Part shown: positions 48,607-59,000 of the stretch, piece by piece
Layout: every line of letters starts with the position of its first letter
Numbering within the stretch: the first letter of the stretch is position 1
From: Flavobacterium sp. KJJ
Lineage (GTDB): Bacteria > Bacteroidota > Bacteroidia > Flavobacteriales > Flavobacteriaceae
Length of the DNA: 64,000 nucleotides
Direction of reading: 5' to 3'
Assembly: GCF_000708595.2 (NCBI RefSeq)
Contig: NZ_JARP01000005.1
Location: 246,626-310,625 of the forward strand
Notes under the pieces: model-generated
The model's input: the letters and a program-made list of their open reading frames with translations, nothing else
What the model was told of the DNA's origin: nothing
Databases searched by the model: none
Translations under genes and position numbers: made by a program

Positions 48607-48834
48607 ATGGAAACAAATTTAAATACAATACACATTTTTAAAACCGATATTGGAGAAATAACTCCAAATTGTGCTATACGCCAAATACTAGATAATCATT
48701 CAGAAATACAAGAATGGAGTATTGACTGTGAAGATATTGACTGCGTACTTCGAGTTGTTTCTGAAACACTTACACCAGAAGAGATTATCACTTTAATTAA
48801 TAAAATAGGCCATGAGTGCCAAGAGTTATCCTAA
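48607..48834 (+). CDS. Small conserved-looking protein between TetR and MFS genes
   Basis: A 75-residue protein with a beta-alpha-beta-beta-alpha-beta-like pattern (IHIFKTDI; AIRQILDNHS; EWSIDC; CVLRVVS; EIITLINKIGHECQEL), similar to the ferredoxin-like fold of heavy-metal-associated domains. It lacks their CxxC pair, although four Cys are present. Function unknown. Its place within the TetR-MFS operon suggests a role tied to the pump or its signal. Confidence 0.65.
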   Translation: METNLNTIHIFKTDIGEITPNCAIRQILDNHSEIQEWSIDCEDIDCVLRVVSETLTPEEIITLINKIGHECQELS

Positions 48835-48853
48835 GCAAAAATTACATTAAAAA

Positions 48854-50101
48854 ATGGAAAAAACTACAATAGAAAGTCCTGCTTTCACTTCACATCAAAA
48901 AATAATTATTGCCATACTGGCACTTTTGCAATTTACTGTTATACTTGACTTTATGGTTATTTCTCCACTTGGAGATATTTTGATGAAAACATTAGATATG
49001 ACCACTTCAAACTTTGGTTTTGCAGTTTCTGCCTACGCATTTAGTGCAGGAATTTCGGGATTATTAGCTGCAGGTTTTGCCGATAAATTTGACAGAAAAA
49101 AACTTTTGATATTCTTTTATACAGGATTTATTATCGGAACTGTTTTTTGCGCACTTTCAACAAGTTATATCATGCTGCTTCTGGCACGAATCGTTACAGG
49201 TCTTTTTGGCGGTGTAATTGGCTCAGTTTCCCTAGCAATTGTAACCGATTTATTTGTAATTCATCAAAGAGGACGCGTAATGGGTTTTATACAAATGGCA
49301 TTTGCAACTAGCCAGATTCTAGGAATTCCTGTTGGATTATATTTTGCAAATAATTGGGGATGGCATTCTGCTTTTATCATGATTGCCGTTTTAGGATTGT
49401 TAATTCTTGTTGCTATTATTACACAATTGCAGCCTATTACAAAACACTTAGAATTACAGTCAGATAAAAGTCCGTTTTTGCATCTTTGGCATACTTTGAG
49501 CAATAAACATTATCAAGTTGGTTTTACAGCAATTGCTTTTCTTTCAGTTGGAGGCTTTATGCTGCAGCCTTTTGGAAGTGCGTTTTTGGTAAATAATATT
49601 CATATTAGTCATTTACAATTACCAATGGTATTTTTCTTTACTGGACTTTCAGTACTTTTTATCATGCCTTTGGTCGGGAAATTAAGTGATAAAATCAGCA
49701 AGTTTAAGCTGTTTGCTGCTGGGTCTGTAATCTCGATTGTTATGATTTTAATTTACACCAATCTTGACCCAATCCCATTATGGGAAATCGTAGTGATCAA
49801 CATGATTTTATTTATGGGAATCATGAGCCGAATGATTCCAGCAACAACATTAAATACAGCAATTCCAGAAATGAAAGACCGTGGTGCGTATATGTCTATA
49901 ACATCATCGCTACAACAAATTGCAGGCGGAATTGCAGCAGTTTGTGCAGGTTTTATTGTGCATCAGGAAACCAAAACTTCTCCATTAGAAAATTATGATA
50001 TTTTGGGCTATGTAATTGCAGTTGTTACGTTTTCAACAGTATTGCTAATGTGGAGAGTAAATCAATTAGCAAAGTCGAGAGATAAAGCGTTAAAGGTTTA
50101 A
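48854..50101 (+). CDS. MFS transporter (DHA1-type, 12 TM)
   Basis: A 415-residue membrane protein with 12 helices. DHA1 features include LQFTVILDFMVISPLGD in helix 1, GFADKFDRKKLL after helix 2 (motif A) and RIVTGLFGGVIGS (helix 4). It is probably a drug or metabolite exporter using the proton gradient, controlled by the TetR gene two genes upstream. A strong terminator follows at 50121. Confidence 0.92.
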   Translation: MEKTTIESPAFTSHQKIIIAILALLQFTVILDFMVISPLGDILMKTLDMTTSNFGFAVSAYAFSAGISGLLAAGFADKFDRKKLLIFFYTGFIIGTVFCALSTSYIMLLLARIVTGLFGGVIGSVSLAIVTDLFVIHQRGRVMGFIQMAFATSQILGIPVGLYFANNWGWHSAFIMIAVLGLLILVAIITQLQPITKHLELQSDKSPFLHLWHTLSNKHYQVGFTAIAFLSVGGFMLQPFGSAFLVNNIHISHLQLPMVFFFTGLSVLFIMPLVGKLSDKISKFKLFAAGSVISIVMILIYTNLDPIPLWEIVVINMILFMGIMSRMIPATTLNTAIPEMKDRGAYMSITSSLQQIAGGIAAVCAGFIVHQETKTSPLENYDILGYVIAVVTFSTVLLMWRVNQLAKSRDKALKV

Positions 50102-50120
50102 TATAAATAGCTGACTTTTT

Positions 50121-50158
50121 AAAAAGAGCTTGTCCGAAAGAACAAGCTCTTTTTTTTG
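50121..50158 (+). terminator. Terminator after the MFS gene
   Basis: AAAAAGAGCTTGT (50121-50133) pairs with ACAAGCTCTTTTT (50142-50154) around an 8-base loop, followed by further T. It may also serve the small frame on the other strand. Confidence 0.9.
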
Positions 50159-50170
50159 TAAGTTTCTTTT

Positions 50171-50287
50171 TTAAGTTTTTGATTTTAATCGGCTTAAAGT
50201 TTCCTGAGAAAGCTCTAAAGCTCTTTCTACACGTTCTTCACTAGTGGCGCCAAATTGTATAAACGGACTTAATTCTGTATTTATCAT
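50171..50287 (-). CDS. Possible small protein (38 residues)
   Basis: A short frame starting MINTELSPFIQFGATSEER and ending in an amphipathic helix with Lys and Arg. It has an ATG after an A-rich leader and stops just before the terminator shared with the MFS gene. No signal peptide or known family. It could be a real small protein, since it is the only structured thing in the 430-base gap before 50534. Support is limited to composition and position. Confidence 0.35.
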   Translation of the reverse strand: MINTELSPFIQFGATSEERVERALELSQETLSRLKSKT

Positions 50288-50533
50288 TTTTATTTATTTT
50301 GATACTTTTTAAAAGTAATAAGCAGCAAAGCTAAAGTTGTTTCTCGAGCAAAAGTTTGATGTAAGTCAATAAATTATTGCTTTTTATTTTACAAAATTTT
50401 TGATTTAAAGAAATTCTTAAAATGCTTTCAGACTAACCTCAAACAAAAGATTGAAATAGTCCAAATTCTAATGTTATTCTAATGTATGAGATAAAATTTA
50501 GTTTTAAATTGCGGACTTAATTTTTTTTACAAG

Positions 50534-50932
50534 ATGCTCAGCAAAATTAAAAATAGTCTTTTATGTAAATGCCTGCAGGTGTTGCTTATCGGCTATTTTT
50601 TAATGAGCAGTATTAATATCTCAAGTACGTTTAGCAGACTCGTACAACAAAATTCTGAAACGCATTCGGTTAAAGGAATGACCTGCAATTTTCTTAAAAA
50701 GATGTTCAAATGCGACGGTATTCCAGAAGAGCTTGATGAAACAAAAGACAGCAAAACGGCTAAACTTGCAAAAGGAATTCTTTTATTAGAATATTTGGTT
50801 CCTTTAAATGCTTCAATACCCAGCTTGTATGTTCAAATTAAATCTAAAGGAGAAAACTACATAAATAATCCTATATTCTCGTTTGGTTTTCATGGTAAAA
50901 TTCACTTACCGCCTCCTCGAATTACTGCATAA
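50534..50932 (+). CDS. Hypothetical protein with N-terminal hydrophobic segment
   Basis: A 132-residue protein. Residues about 13-30 (LQVLLIGYFLMSSINISS) form a signal peptide or membrane anchor. The rest is mixed polar with two Cys (MTCNFLKKMFKCDG) and a Pro-rich end (LPPPRITA). No family recognised. It lies 98 bases upstream of the ABC-HlyD-TolC operon on the same strand and could belong to it, but no leader peptide motif for export is seen. Confidence 0.6.
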   Translation: MLSKIKNSLLCKCLQVLLIGYFLMSSINISSTFSRLVQQNSETHSVKGMTCNFLKKMFKCDGIPEELDETKDSKTAKLAKGILLLEYLVPLNASIPSLYVQIKSKGENYINNPIFSFGFHGKIHLPPPRITA

Positions 50933-51030
50933 ATAATTATAGCTGATGGGATTAGAATGAATTCTAAATCCTTAATACGGTCTTGCCGTATATTAATATC
51001 AATCTATTAATCTTGTATTTATCATAATTC

Positions 51031-52686
51031 ATGACACCATTAAAAAGATTTTACAATTTACTCAAACTGGATAAGCGCGACGTCTATCAAATTATATTTT
51101 ATGCTGCTTTTGCTGGTTTGGTCAATCTTTCTCTGCCTTTAGGAATTCAGGCGATTATTAATTTTATTCAAAGCGGACAGCTTAGCGTTTCTTGGATTGT
51201 GCTTGTATTTTTGGTTACAATCGGAGTTGGGTTTGGCGGTGTTTTGATCATTTTGCAATTGCGAATTGTAGAAAATCTGCAACAGCGAATTTTTGTGCGT
51301 TCTTCATTTGAATTTGCTTACAGAATGCCTTTAATTAAATTTAAAGAAATGTATTCTGAATATGCTCCTGAAAAAGCAAACCGTTTTTTTGATACGCTGA
51401 TGGTTCAAAAAGGAACTGCAAAACTTCTTTTGGACTTTTGCACTGCTTTTCTTCAGGTTGGTTTGGGTATTATTTTATTGGTTTTATACCATTCCTTTTT
51501 TACCGTAATCGGTCTTTTGTTTATCGTTATTCTGTATGTCATTTTTAAATTTTCATACAAAGATGGATTAGAAACGAGTCTTAACGAATCTAAATTTAAG
51601 TATAAAGTAGCGGCTTGGCTTCAGGAAATAGCGCGCAATCGCGAAAGTTTCCGCAGAAAAGGCGGTTTCGAATATGCATTGAACAGAAATGATGGCTACG
51701 TAAGCCAATATATAAACTACCGTGAGAAGCATTTTCAGGTAATGAAAAAACAATACATTCAGCTTACAGTTTTTAAAGTTATTGTTACGGCTGCCCTGTT
51801 GTCGATTGGTGGTTTTCTGGTAATTCACCATCAAATGAACATTGGGCAGTTTGTAGCTGCTGAAATTGTAATTGTATTGCTGATCAATTCGGTAGAAAAA
51901 ATCATCTTCGGATTAGAATCTTTTTATGATGTATTGACATCAGTAGAAAAAATTGGTCAGGTTACTGATATGGAAATTTCAAGTATTCCTCATACATCTG
52001 CGGTAAGCGAAACGGGCATTACAATCGAAACCGATAGCATAAATTACAACTATCCTGAGCATAATAAAAAATCGCTAAAAAACATTAACCTGAAAATATC
52101 TCAAGGCGAAAAAATAATATTAAGAGGAACAAATGGCGCTGGAAAAAGTACTTTATTACGACTGCTTTCCGGATTGCTTGAACCAGAAAGCGGTGCAATG
52201 TACGTAACTGATAATTTCATGAACCGTCTTGATGAAGATGGCTATAGAGCTCAAGCGGGCACTTTTTTACAAGGCGATACACTTTTTGCAGGAACCATTA
52301 AAGAAAATATTCTTTTTGGTAATGAAGCGATCACAAATGATGATTTAAAATGGGCTTTAGATAATGTAGCACTTACGGCAGATATTAAAACATTCCCAAA
52401 TGGACTGGAACATCAGATTCATCCCGGCGGACGTGAACTTTCAGCTTCAGATGTTCAGAAGATTCTTTTAGCGCGAAGCATTGTTCACAAACCTAATATA
52501 TTATTCCTTGAAGATCCAGTTGATAAAATGGACGAATTGACTTCGGGTAAAATTGTCGATTTTTTACTTTCTGAAGAAAATGACTGGACGGTAATTGTAA
52601 CTTCTAAAAATGATATTTGGAAGAACAAATGCGACCGTATGATAACGATTGATGATGGAAAAATTATTAACGACATAAAGCTTTAA
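51031..52686 (+). CDS. ABC transporter (fused permease-ATPase) with degenerate ATPase motifs
   Basis: A 551-residue exporter half-transporter. About six helices in residues 20-290 form the membrane domain and no N-terminal peptidase is present. The ATPase domain keeps Walker A (GTNGAGKST, 366-374) but the signature LSGGQ is LSASD (470-474). The Walker B region reads LFLEDP, with Glu494-Asp495 in place of Asp-Glu, and the H-loop His is replaced (VTSKND, Ser525). Two-base gap to the HlyD gene. It would act with HlyD and TolC in type I-style export, but ATP hydrolysis may be weak or unusual. Confidence 0.88.
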   Translation: MTPLKRFYNLLKLDKRDVYQIIFYAAFAGLVNLSLPLGIQAIINFIQSGQLSVSWIVLVFLVTIGVGFGGVLIILQLRIVENLQQRIFVRSSFEFAYRMPLIKFKEMYSEYAPEKANRFFDTLMVQKGTAKLLLDFCTAFLQVGLGIILLVLYHSFFTVIGLLFIVILYVIFKFSYKDGLETSLNESKFKYKVAAWLQEIARNRESFRRKGGFEYALNRNDGYVSQYINYREKHFQVMKKQYIQLTVFKVIVTAALLSIGGFLVIHHQMNIGQFVAAEIVIVLLINSVEKIIFGLESFYDVLTSVEKIGQVTDMEISSIPHTSAVSETGITIETDSINYNYPEHNKKSLKNINLKISQGEKIILRGTNGAGKSTLLRLLSGLLEPESGAMYVTDNFMNRLDEDGYRAQAGTFLQGDTLFAGTIKENILFGNEAITNDDLKWALDNVALTADIKTFPNGLEHQIHPGGRELSASDVQKILLARSIVHKPNILFLEDPVDKMDELTSGKIVDFLLSEENDWTVIVTSKNDIWKNKCDRMITIDDGKIINDIKL

Positions 52687-52688
52687 TC

Positions 52689-54044
52689 ATGCTCAATATA
52701 TCTAAAGATAATAACATACTTATTACGCCGGGGAAATACGCCTCTATCACCAGCGTGGCCCGCAGACCGCATTATAAAATTTTAAACAGAGTCATAGTTG
52801 GATTTTTGATTTTTTTAATTGCGTGTCTTTTTCTTCCGTGGACACAAAATATTTCTGGAAGCGGTTCAGTTACGACTTTAAAACCAGATCAAAGACCACA
52901 GACTGTGCATAATGCTATTGCAGGAAGAATTGAAAAATGGTTTGTAAAAGAAGGTGATTACGTAAAAAAAGGCGATACCATCTTATTTATTTCTGAAACT
53001 AAAGAAGATTATTTAGACCCTAATTTGGTTGGAAATACCAAAGATCAGGTTGATGCAAAAAAAATGGCCGTAGAATCGTATGGAGATAAAGTAAATTCTC
53101 TCGATGTTCAGGCGCAGTCGCTTAACACAGAAAGAGAATTAAAATTACAGCAGGCTCAGAATAAAATAAAACAAGCGCATTTGAAAATTAAAAGTGACAG
53201 CATGGATCTTGAAGCGGTAAAAACGCAGTTAAGAATAGCCAATACACAATTTGATCGTTCGACAGCTTTAAATAAAGAAGGCTTAAAACCACTTTCAGAT
53301 GTAGAACAAAAAAGATTAAAACTTCAGGAATCTCAAGCTTATATCATTACACAGCAAAACAAATTGTTGAGCAGTAAAAATGAATTGATCAATGCTAAAG
53401 TCGAAATAAATCGAATTACAGCTGAATATGCTGAAAAAATTTCGAAATCGAGAAGCGACAAATTCACAGCCTTAAGCACACAGTACGATACAAAAGCGCA
53501 GGTAAATAAATTGCAGAATCAATATGTAAATTATAGTTTAAGAAATGGGTTGTATTACATCACGGCGCCTCAAAGCGGTTATGTAAACCGTGCTTTGCTT
53601 GCGGGTCTCGGTGAAACGATCAAAGAAGGAACTCCTATTGTAAGCATCATGCCGTCTCGTTATGATATTGCCGTTGAAACATATGTTGATCCTATCGATC
53701 TTCCGCTGGTGCATCGCGGTGCAAAAGTGCGTGTTTGGTTTGACGGATGGCCTAGAATTGTATTTTCTGGATGGCCGGGATTATCGTACGGAACTTTTGG
53801 CGGTCGAGTAGTGGCAATCGAAAACTTTATTAGTGCCAACGGAAAATACCGAATTCTAGTTTCGCCTGATGGTCCGGATCATAAATGGCCAAAAGAACTA
53901 AGTATTGGAGCAGGAGCACAGAGTATTGCTTTGTTAGATACCGTTTCGGTATGGTATGAAATATGGCGAAATTTAAATGGTTTTCCACCAAATTATTATA
54001 AGTCAGATGAAAAAGATGTTAAAAATGGAAAAGAGAAAAAATAA
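52689..54044 (+). CDS. HlyD-type membrane fusion protein (type I secretion)
   Basis: A 451-residue protein. One membrane helix lies at about residues 35-55 (VIVGFLIFLIACLFLPW). Then comes the lipoyl-like half (AGRIEKWFVKEGDYVKKGDTI), a long coiled-coil hairpin, the other half (ITAPQSGYVNRALLAGLGETIKEG), and a C-terminal beta domain. It bridges the ABC transporter to TolC. The end of the gene overlaps the start of the TolC gene by about 20 bases. Confidence 0.92.
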   Translation: MLNISKDNNILITPGKYASITSVARRPHYKILNRVIVGFLIFLIACLFLPWTQNISGSGSVTTLKPDQRPQTVHNAIAGRIEKWFVKEGDYVKKGDTILFISETKEDYLDPNLVGNTKDQVDAKKMAVESYGDKVNSLDVQAQSLNTERELKLQQAQNKIKQAHLKIKSDSMDLEAVKTQLRIANTQFDRSTALNKEGLKPLSDVEQKRLKLQESQAYIITQQNKLLSSKNELINAKVEINRITAEYAEKISKSRSDKFTALSTQYDTKAQVNKLQNQYVNYSLRNGLYYITAPQSGYVNRALLAGLGETIKEGTPIVSIMPSRYDIAVETYVDPIDLPLVHRGAKVRVWFDGWPRIVFSGWPGLSYGTFGGRVVAIENFISANGKYRILVSPDGPDHKWPKELSIGAGAQSIALLDTVSVWYEIWRNLNGFPPNYYKSDEKDVKNGKEKK

Positions 54045-55443
54045 TTTGAAAGATGCGGTGAGATTGTTTTCTTTTTTGTTTTTATTCGCCTTTTCAACCA
54101 TTTACAGTCAGGATTTTAATAAGGAAGAACTCAGTTACAGCGAGTATTTAGGATATGTAAAAAAATACCATCCGTTGGTAAAACAGGCCAATTTAGAATT
54201 AAGTAATGCTCAGGCAGCGCTTATGGTTGCGCGTGGCGGATTTGATCCAAAAATTGAAGTGGATTACAGTAAAAAAGAATTTAAGGGAACAGAATATTAT
54301 TCGCTTTTAAACAGCAGTTTTAAAATTCCGACTTGGTACGGAATCGAGATCAAAGCCGGTTTTGATGATACCGATGGGCAATATTACAATCCGCAGAATC
54401 GTACGCCAGAAGCTGGATTAACTTCATTAGGAATTAGCGTTGCTTTAGGTCAGGGAATGTTTATAAACCAGCGTATGGCCGATGTAAGAGAAGGAAAATT
54501 GCAGTTAAAATTAAGCGACGCACAGCGAAAACTAAGAGCAATCGAAGTTTTGTACAAAGCCAGTGAAGCTTATTTTGAATGGCGCAAAAGTTATAATGAA
54601 GCCGAGCTTTACAAAAGATATTTAGGTTTTGCAAGCACGCGTTTTCAAGGTGTAAAAAAATTAATAGAACTTGGAGACTCTCCATCAATTGACAGCGTTG
54701 AGGCCGGAATTACGGTTCGAAACAGAGAATTGAATGTAGAAAATGGAAATTTAAAATTGGCTAAAGCTAAATTGAATCTCTCCAATTATTTATGGATTGA
54801 AAATGTTCCGGTCGAATTGGATGAAATGGTTAAGCCAGAAGAAAATCTAATTTTGACTTTAGAAGAAACACTAAGAACTGATGCGATGATGGTCAATGTA
54901 GAAACATTAGATTCACATCCTAAAATTCAGGCTTTAGAAACCAAAATGTCGATGCTGGAAGTCAACAGGCAGCTTAAAGCAAATTCGCTTCTTCCAAAAT
55001 TAAATGTGGGTTACAATTATATTTCTGAACCTTCTTATTTTGATTCTTTTAACGCCGATGATTATAAGTTTAATGTCGATTTCAGCATTCCGATTTTCTT
55101 ACGAAAGGAGAGAGGAAGCTTAAAAATGGCGAAACTTAAAATTCAGGATTTAAAGTTTGATATTGATCAGCAAAGATTAGAACTTAAAAATAAAATAAAA
55201 GCACAGCAGACTGAAATTGCCTCTTTAAAAAGACAAAAAAATGTGATTGATAATTTGGTAAAGGATTATTTGACGATGCTGAACTCAGAGGAGAAATTGT
55301 TTTCTTTTGGCGAAAGCTCAATCTTCCTAATTAATTCTAGAGAGAATAATCTGGTAAGTGCAAAGCTGTCTCAAATCGGAATCGAAAATCAGTTTTACAT
55401 TTCGAATGCGGAGTTGTTTAAGATTTTAGCGAATCCGGATTGA
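54025..55443 (+). CDS. TolC-family outer-membrane efflux protein
   Basis: From the ATG at 54025 the protein has 472 residues; ATGs at 54007 and 53977 are alternatives. The chosen start puts a Lys-rich N-region directly before the signal peptide hydrophobic core (LFSFLFLFAFSTIYSQ). The mature part has the two TolC repeats, with long helices (VKKYHPLVKQANLELSNAQAAL; HPKIQALETKMSMLEVNRQL). It forms the outer-membrane channel of the ABC-HlyD-TolC exporter. It is the last gene of the operon and runs to a bidirectional terminator. Confidence 0.9.
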   Translation: MEKRKNNLKDAVRLFSFLFLFAFSTIYSQDFNKEELSYSEYLGYVKKYHPLVKQANLELSNAQAALMVARGGFDPKIEVDYSKKEFKGTEYYSLLNSSFKIPTWYGIEIKAGFDDTDGQYYNPQNRTPEAGLTSLGISVALGQGMFINQRMADVREGKLQLKLSDAQRKLRAIEVLYKASEAYFEWRKSYNEAELYKRYLGFASTRFQGVKKLIELGDSPSIDSVEAGITVRNRELNVENGNLKLAKAKLNLSNYLWIENVPVELDEMVKPEENLILTLEETLRTDAMMVNVETLDSHPKIQALETKMSMLEVNRQLKANSLLPKLNVGYNYISEPSYFDSFNADDYKFNVDFSIPIFLRKERGSLKMAKLKIQDLKFDIDQQRLELKNKIKAQQTEIASLKRQKNVIDNLVKDYLTMLNSEEKLFSFGESSIFLINSRENNLVSAKLSQIGIENQFYISNAELFKILANPD

Positions 55444-55453
55444 TTTTTTTTAG

Positions 55454-55491
55454 AGGTTCAAAGGTTCAAAGTGGCAAAGGAACAAAGGTTT
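55454..55491. repeat. Short imperfect tandem repeat (GGTTCAAA / GGCAAAGG type)
   Basis: AGGTTCAAAGGTTCAAAG is followed by TGGCAAAGGAACAAAGG: four roughly 9-base units ending in CAAAG. It is intergenic, next to the convergent terminator. Confidence 0.5.
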
Positions 55492-55501
55492 TGTTTTTTT
55501 A

Positions 55502-55545
55502 ATCCTTGTCAAAGTTTTTAAAACTTAGACAAGGATAACTTTTTT
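55502..55545. terminator. Long hairpin, bidirectional terminator
   Basis: ATCCTTGTC (55502-55510) pairs with GACAAGGAT (55528-55536), and inside it AAGTTTT pairs with AAAACTT, making a 16-bp stem with one A-A mismatch. T-tracts lie on both sides. It separates the convergent TolC and response regulator genes. Confidence 0.85.
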
Positions 55546-55566
55546 ATTTATGTTTTCTAAAGTAAT

Positions 55567-56022
55567 CTAATGAAACCCAAAAATATTCTCAGATTGACTT
55601 TTTTGGAGATTATCAATAGCGCTTTTTAATCCAGCTCCGAGATTTGCAGTAATTGATTGCAAGATTTGCTTCAAGTTATTGTAGCTGTTGGGTTTGACAA
55701 AATAGCAAATGGCACCTAGGCTTGCAGCCGTTTCGATATCGTTTTTGTGGGAAGAAGTTGAGATCATAATCACAGGAATATCCTGATAAATTTTATCTTT
55801 TTTTAGGAGTTTAAGACAATCCCAGCCATTCATAATAGGCATGTTGAGGTCTAAAAAAATAAGATTAGGTTTTTCATCCAGCTCATTCAGTATTTTCAAT
55901 GCTTCACTGCCATTATCAGCAATGTGGCAAATAATATTTTCATCAATATCTACTAATGCTTCACGAAACATATCAGTGTCGTCCATGTCATCATCAGCTA
56001 ATAAAATTATTTTTTTATCCAT
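55567..56022 (-). CDS. Single-domain response regulator (CheY-like)
   Basis: A 151-residue receiver. The acidic pocket is ADDDMDD, phospho-acceptor Asp58 is in FLDLNMP, switch residues in MISTSSHK and Lys in YFVKPNSY. It is 2 bases downstream of the PAS kinase gene, hence co-transcribed and almost surely its partner. It has no output domain. Confidence 0.93.
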   Translation of the reverse strand: MDKKIILLADDDMDDTDMFREALVDIDENIICHIADNGSEALKILNELDEKPNLIFLDLNMPIMNGWDCLKLLKKDKIYQDIPVIMISTSSHKNDIETAASLGAICYFVKPNSYNNLKQILQSITANLGAGLKSAIDNLQKSQSENIFGFH

Positions 56023-56024
56023 AT

Positions 56025-59000
56025 CTAAATATCTTTTTCTTTTTGTTGTATCGGGAGTGTTATAATAAATGTAGCTCCCTTATCTAGATTGCCAACTGCA
56101 CTGATTGTTCCTCCATGTCGTTCCACTATTTTTTTACAAAGTGATAATCCCAATCCTGTACCTTCGTAACTGTCTTTAGAATTTAGTCGGGTAAAGGTTT
56201 CAAAGATGCGTTCTGCTTGATCGGGCTGAAAACCAATTCCATTATCTTCTAAGGTAATTACTGCAAATTCTATCTCTTTTTCAACTATTGTTTTTGAGGA
56301 TATATTTATTTGTGATGGTGTACCATATTTTGCAAATTTAATAGAATTATTGATCAGATTATAAAAAAGCTGATACAGTAATACTGATGCTCCTTCAATC
56401 GTTGGGAGATTATCATGATAAATTCTTCCGCCTGTTTTTTGCAAAGCTACTTCCAAGTCGGTTTCAATGTTTTTTATAACATCATTCAGATCAACCAACG
56501 TTGGACTTTGCAAATCTGCGTTGATTTTAGAATATGCCAAAACACCATCGATCATGTTGAACATACGATCTGTAGCAACATGAATCCTATCAATAAATTT
56601 CGTTGCAGATTCGTCTAATTTGTCTTTAAGATGATCTTCCAGACGACTGGTAAACGTTTTTATTTTTCGAACAGGTTCTTTTAAATCGTGAGATGCAACG
56701 TGAGCGAACTGCTGTAAATCTTCATTTGATCGCTGTAATTCTTTAGTACGATCATTCACAAGAATTTCTAATTTTTCAGTAATGGTCTTTTGTTCATGTA
56801 TGTCTGTGCACGTACCAAACCATTTCGTTATCACTCCGGATTTATCTCTAATTGGTAATGCTTTGCTTAAAAACCAGCGGTATTCACCAGTATTTCCATT
56901 TTTTAATCGTAATTCAATTTGATATGAAGTGCCTTTTTGAACACTATTGTACCAAAATTCAGTTACAATTGCAGCATCATCAGGATGGAGTAGCGGAATC
57001 CAGCTAGGATCTCCAAATTGATTTTCATTTAATGCGGTGTACTCATACCAACGTTTATTATAGTAATCAATAAAACCATCGGGATTGCCTGTCCAGATAA
57101 TTTGTGGTACAAGATCAGCAAGCTGTCTGAATTTTTCTTCACTTTCCTTAATAATCTCATGTACCTCTTTTTGAGCACTAATATCGGTTGCAGATCCAAA
57201 CCATTCAATAATATTCCCATGATCATCAAATACAGGTATGGCTCTTGAAAAAGTCCAGCTCAAAGTACCGTCTGAATTTAAAACCCTATGTTCCAGTTCA
57301 AAAATACTTTTATTTGCTATGGCTTCAATAGTAGCTTTTATAACCTTTTCCTGATCTTTGGGATGAATATATTTATCCATCCAGTTGAATATTGGGTCTC
57401 CAGTATCAGAAAGAATGCCTCGCCCTTCTAAATTGCGCATAACAGTCCAATCGGCATTCATACGATAGACCACATCTGATGAGGCATTTACCAAAGCTCG
57501 GAAACGATTTTCGCTCTCTTCTAATTTTTTTCTTGAGATTACTTGCTCTGTAACATCAACAGCTGTCTGAATCATGCCGGTTATTTTGCCGTCTTCAATT
57601 AACGGACGATAGGCAAGATTATAATAATAATCTTTTATTTCACCAGTACGATTGTGTGTTACCAATACTTCGGCTTGATCAAAAGGAATCCCTTTGTTGT
57701 AAACGTTCTGAACTTGACTCCAAACGTATTGTCCATCAAGTTCTGGCAAAACAGCAATCAATGGCATTCCGATGATTTCTTCTCCACGGCCAATCATTCC
57801 AAGCATGTGTTTATTTATCTGCTCTATGACCAAGTCATCGCCTTTTAACACCAATGTTGGACATGGGGTTTGGTCAATCATTGATCTCAGTCTGCTCTCG
57901 CTGTCTTCTAACTTTCTTCTCGCCAGCACTTGTTCGGTTACGTCTAAAGCCATGTGCAACACTGCAGAGGTTTCTCCCGATTCTCTTATTCGGTCGTATG
58001 AGAAATTAAAATAACGGCGCTCCATCTTATTTTCAACCAATAAATCAACAGGCTGTTCATCTCCCCTAAAAGGAATACCCGTTTTTTGTACATTTATAAC
58101 ATTTTCGAGTGCTGGCTGACCTTTAAGTTCGGGCAATGTTTCTAACATTTTTTTTCCAAGAACTTCCTTCGCTGTATTTTTGTTCATAAACTTCAGCATA
58201 GGCTTGTTTACACTCTCAATAACCACATCTTCTCCTTTAGAGAGCAGCATCGCTACAGGTCCTTGCTCAATCATATTACGAAAGCGGGTTTCACTTTGCT
58301 GTAATTTTTCTTCAGCCTGTTTTATTTCGGTAATATCTCGTGTTGTTCCCGCAACAGCCTCAACAATTCCTTGTTCATTAACAACCGGAGTAAGAATATA
58401 GTCGTAAACACGGGTGCCTAATTCGGCGTGAGGAAAAGATACAGTTCCTCTGATTGTTTTTTTGTTTGCGACAATTTCATCTATTTCTCGTTCATGCATT
58501 TGCGCGTGCCATTCTTCGTAACCATTTTCACGCAGACCAAGGCCAATAGCATCTTCTGCTGATTTACCCCACATGGTGAGTAAAGCTTTATTTGCGTAAG
58601 TAAAATTGTAGTCAAGATCAAAAACATAAACCAAGTCAGGCGTGTTATTGGTAATTGAATCGTAGAGCCGTTTTTGTTTTTCTGCAGTGTCTAATGCTTT
58701 ATTAAGCGCAATTTCGGTCTGTTTGCTTTCAGTAATATCATATGTAGTAACAACCAATAAATCATCTTGTTTTACAGCACTAAAACGAAACCAGTTTTTC
58801 ATGCCTTCGCCTTCATACCATTTTTCGAAATTGGCATTAATTCCAGTTTCTGCTGTCTCAATAAATTTTTCTAAGACGCCATTTTCTTTTGCTGTAGGGA
58901 AAATATCAGTGTATAGCTTGTTTTTATAATCTATATCGCCAGTCCAGTTGAGCGTATAGGTATTAAAGAATAGAATTGAAAAATCTTCAATTTTTCCTTC

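Noticed and set aside
55454..55491. CAAAGG-type tandem units considered as a CRISPR or phage attachment site
   Set aside because: Units are about 9 bases with no spacers, no cas genes and no integrase in the window.
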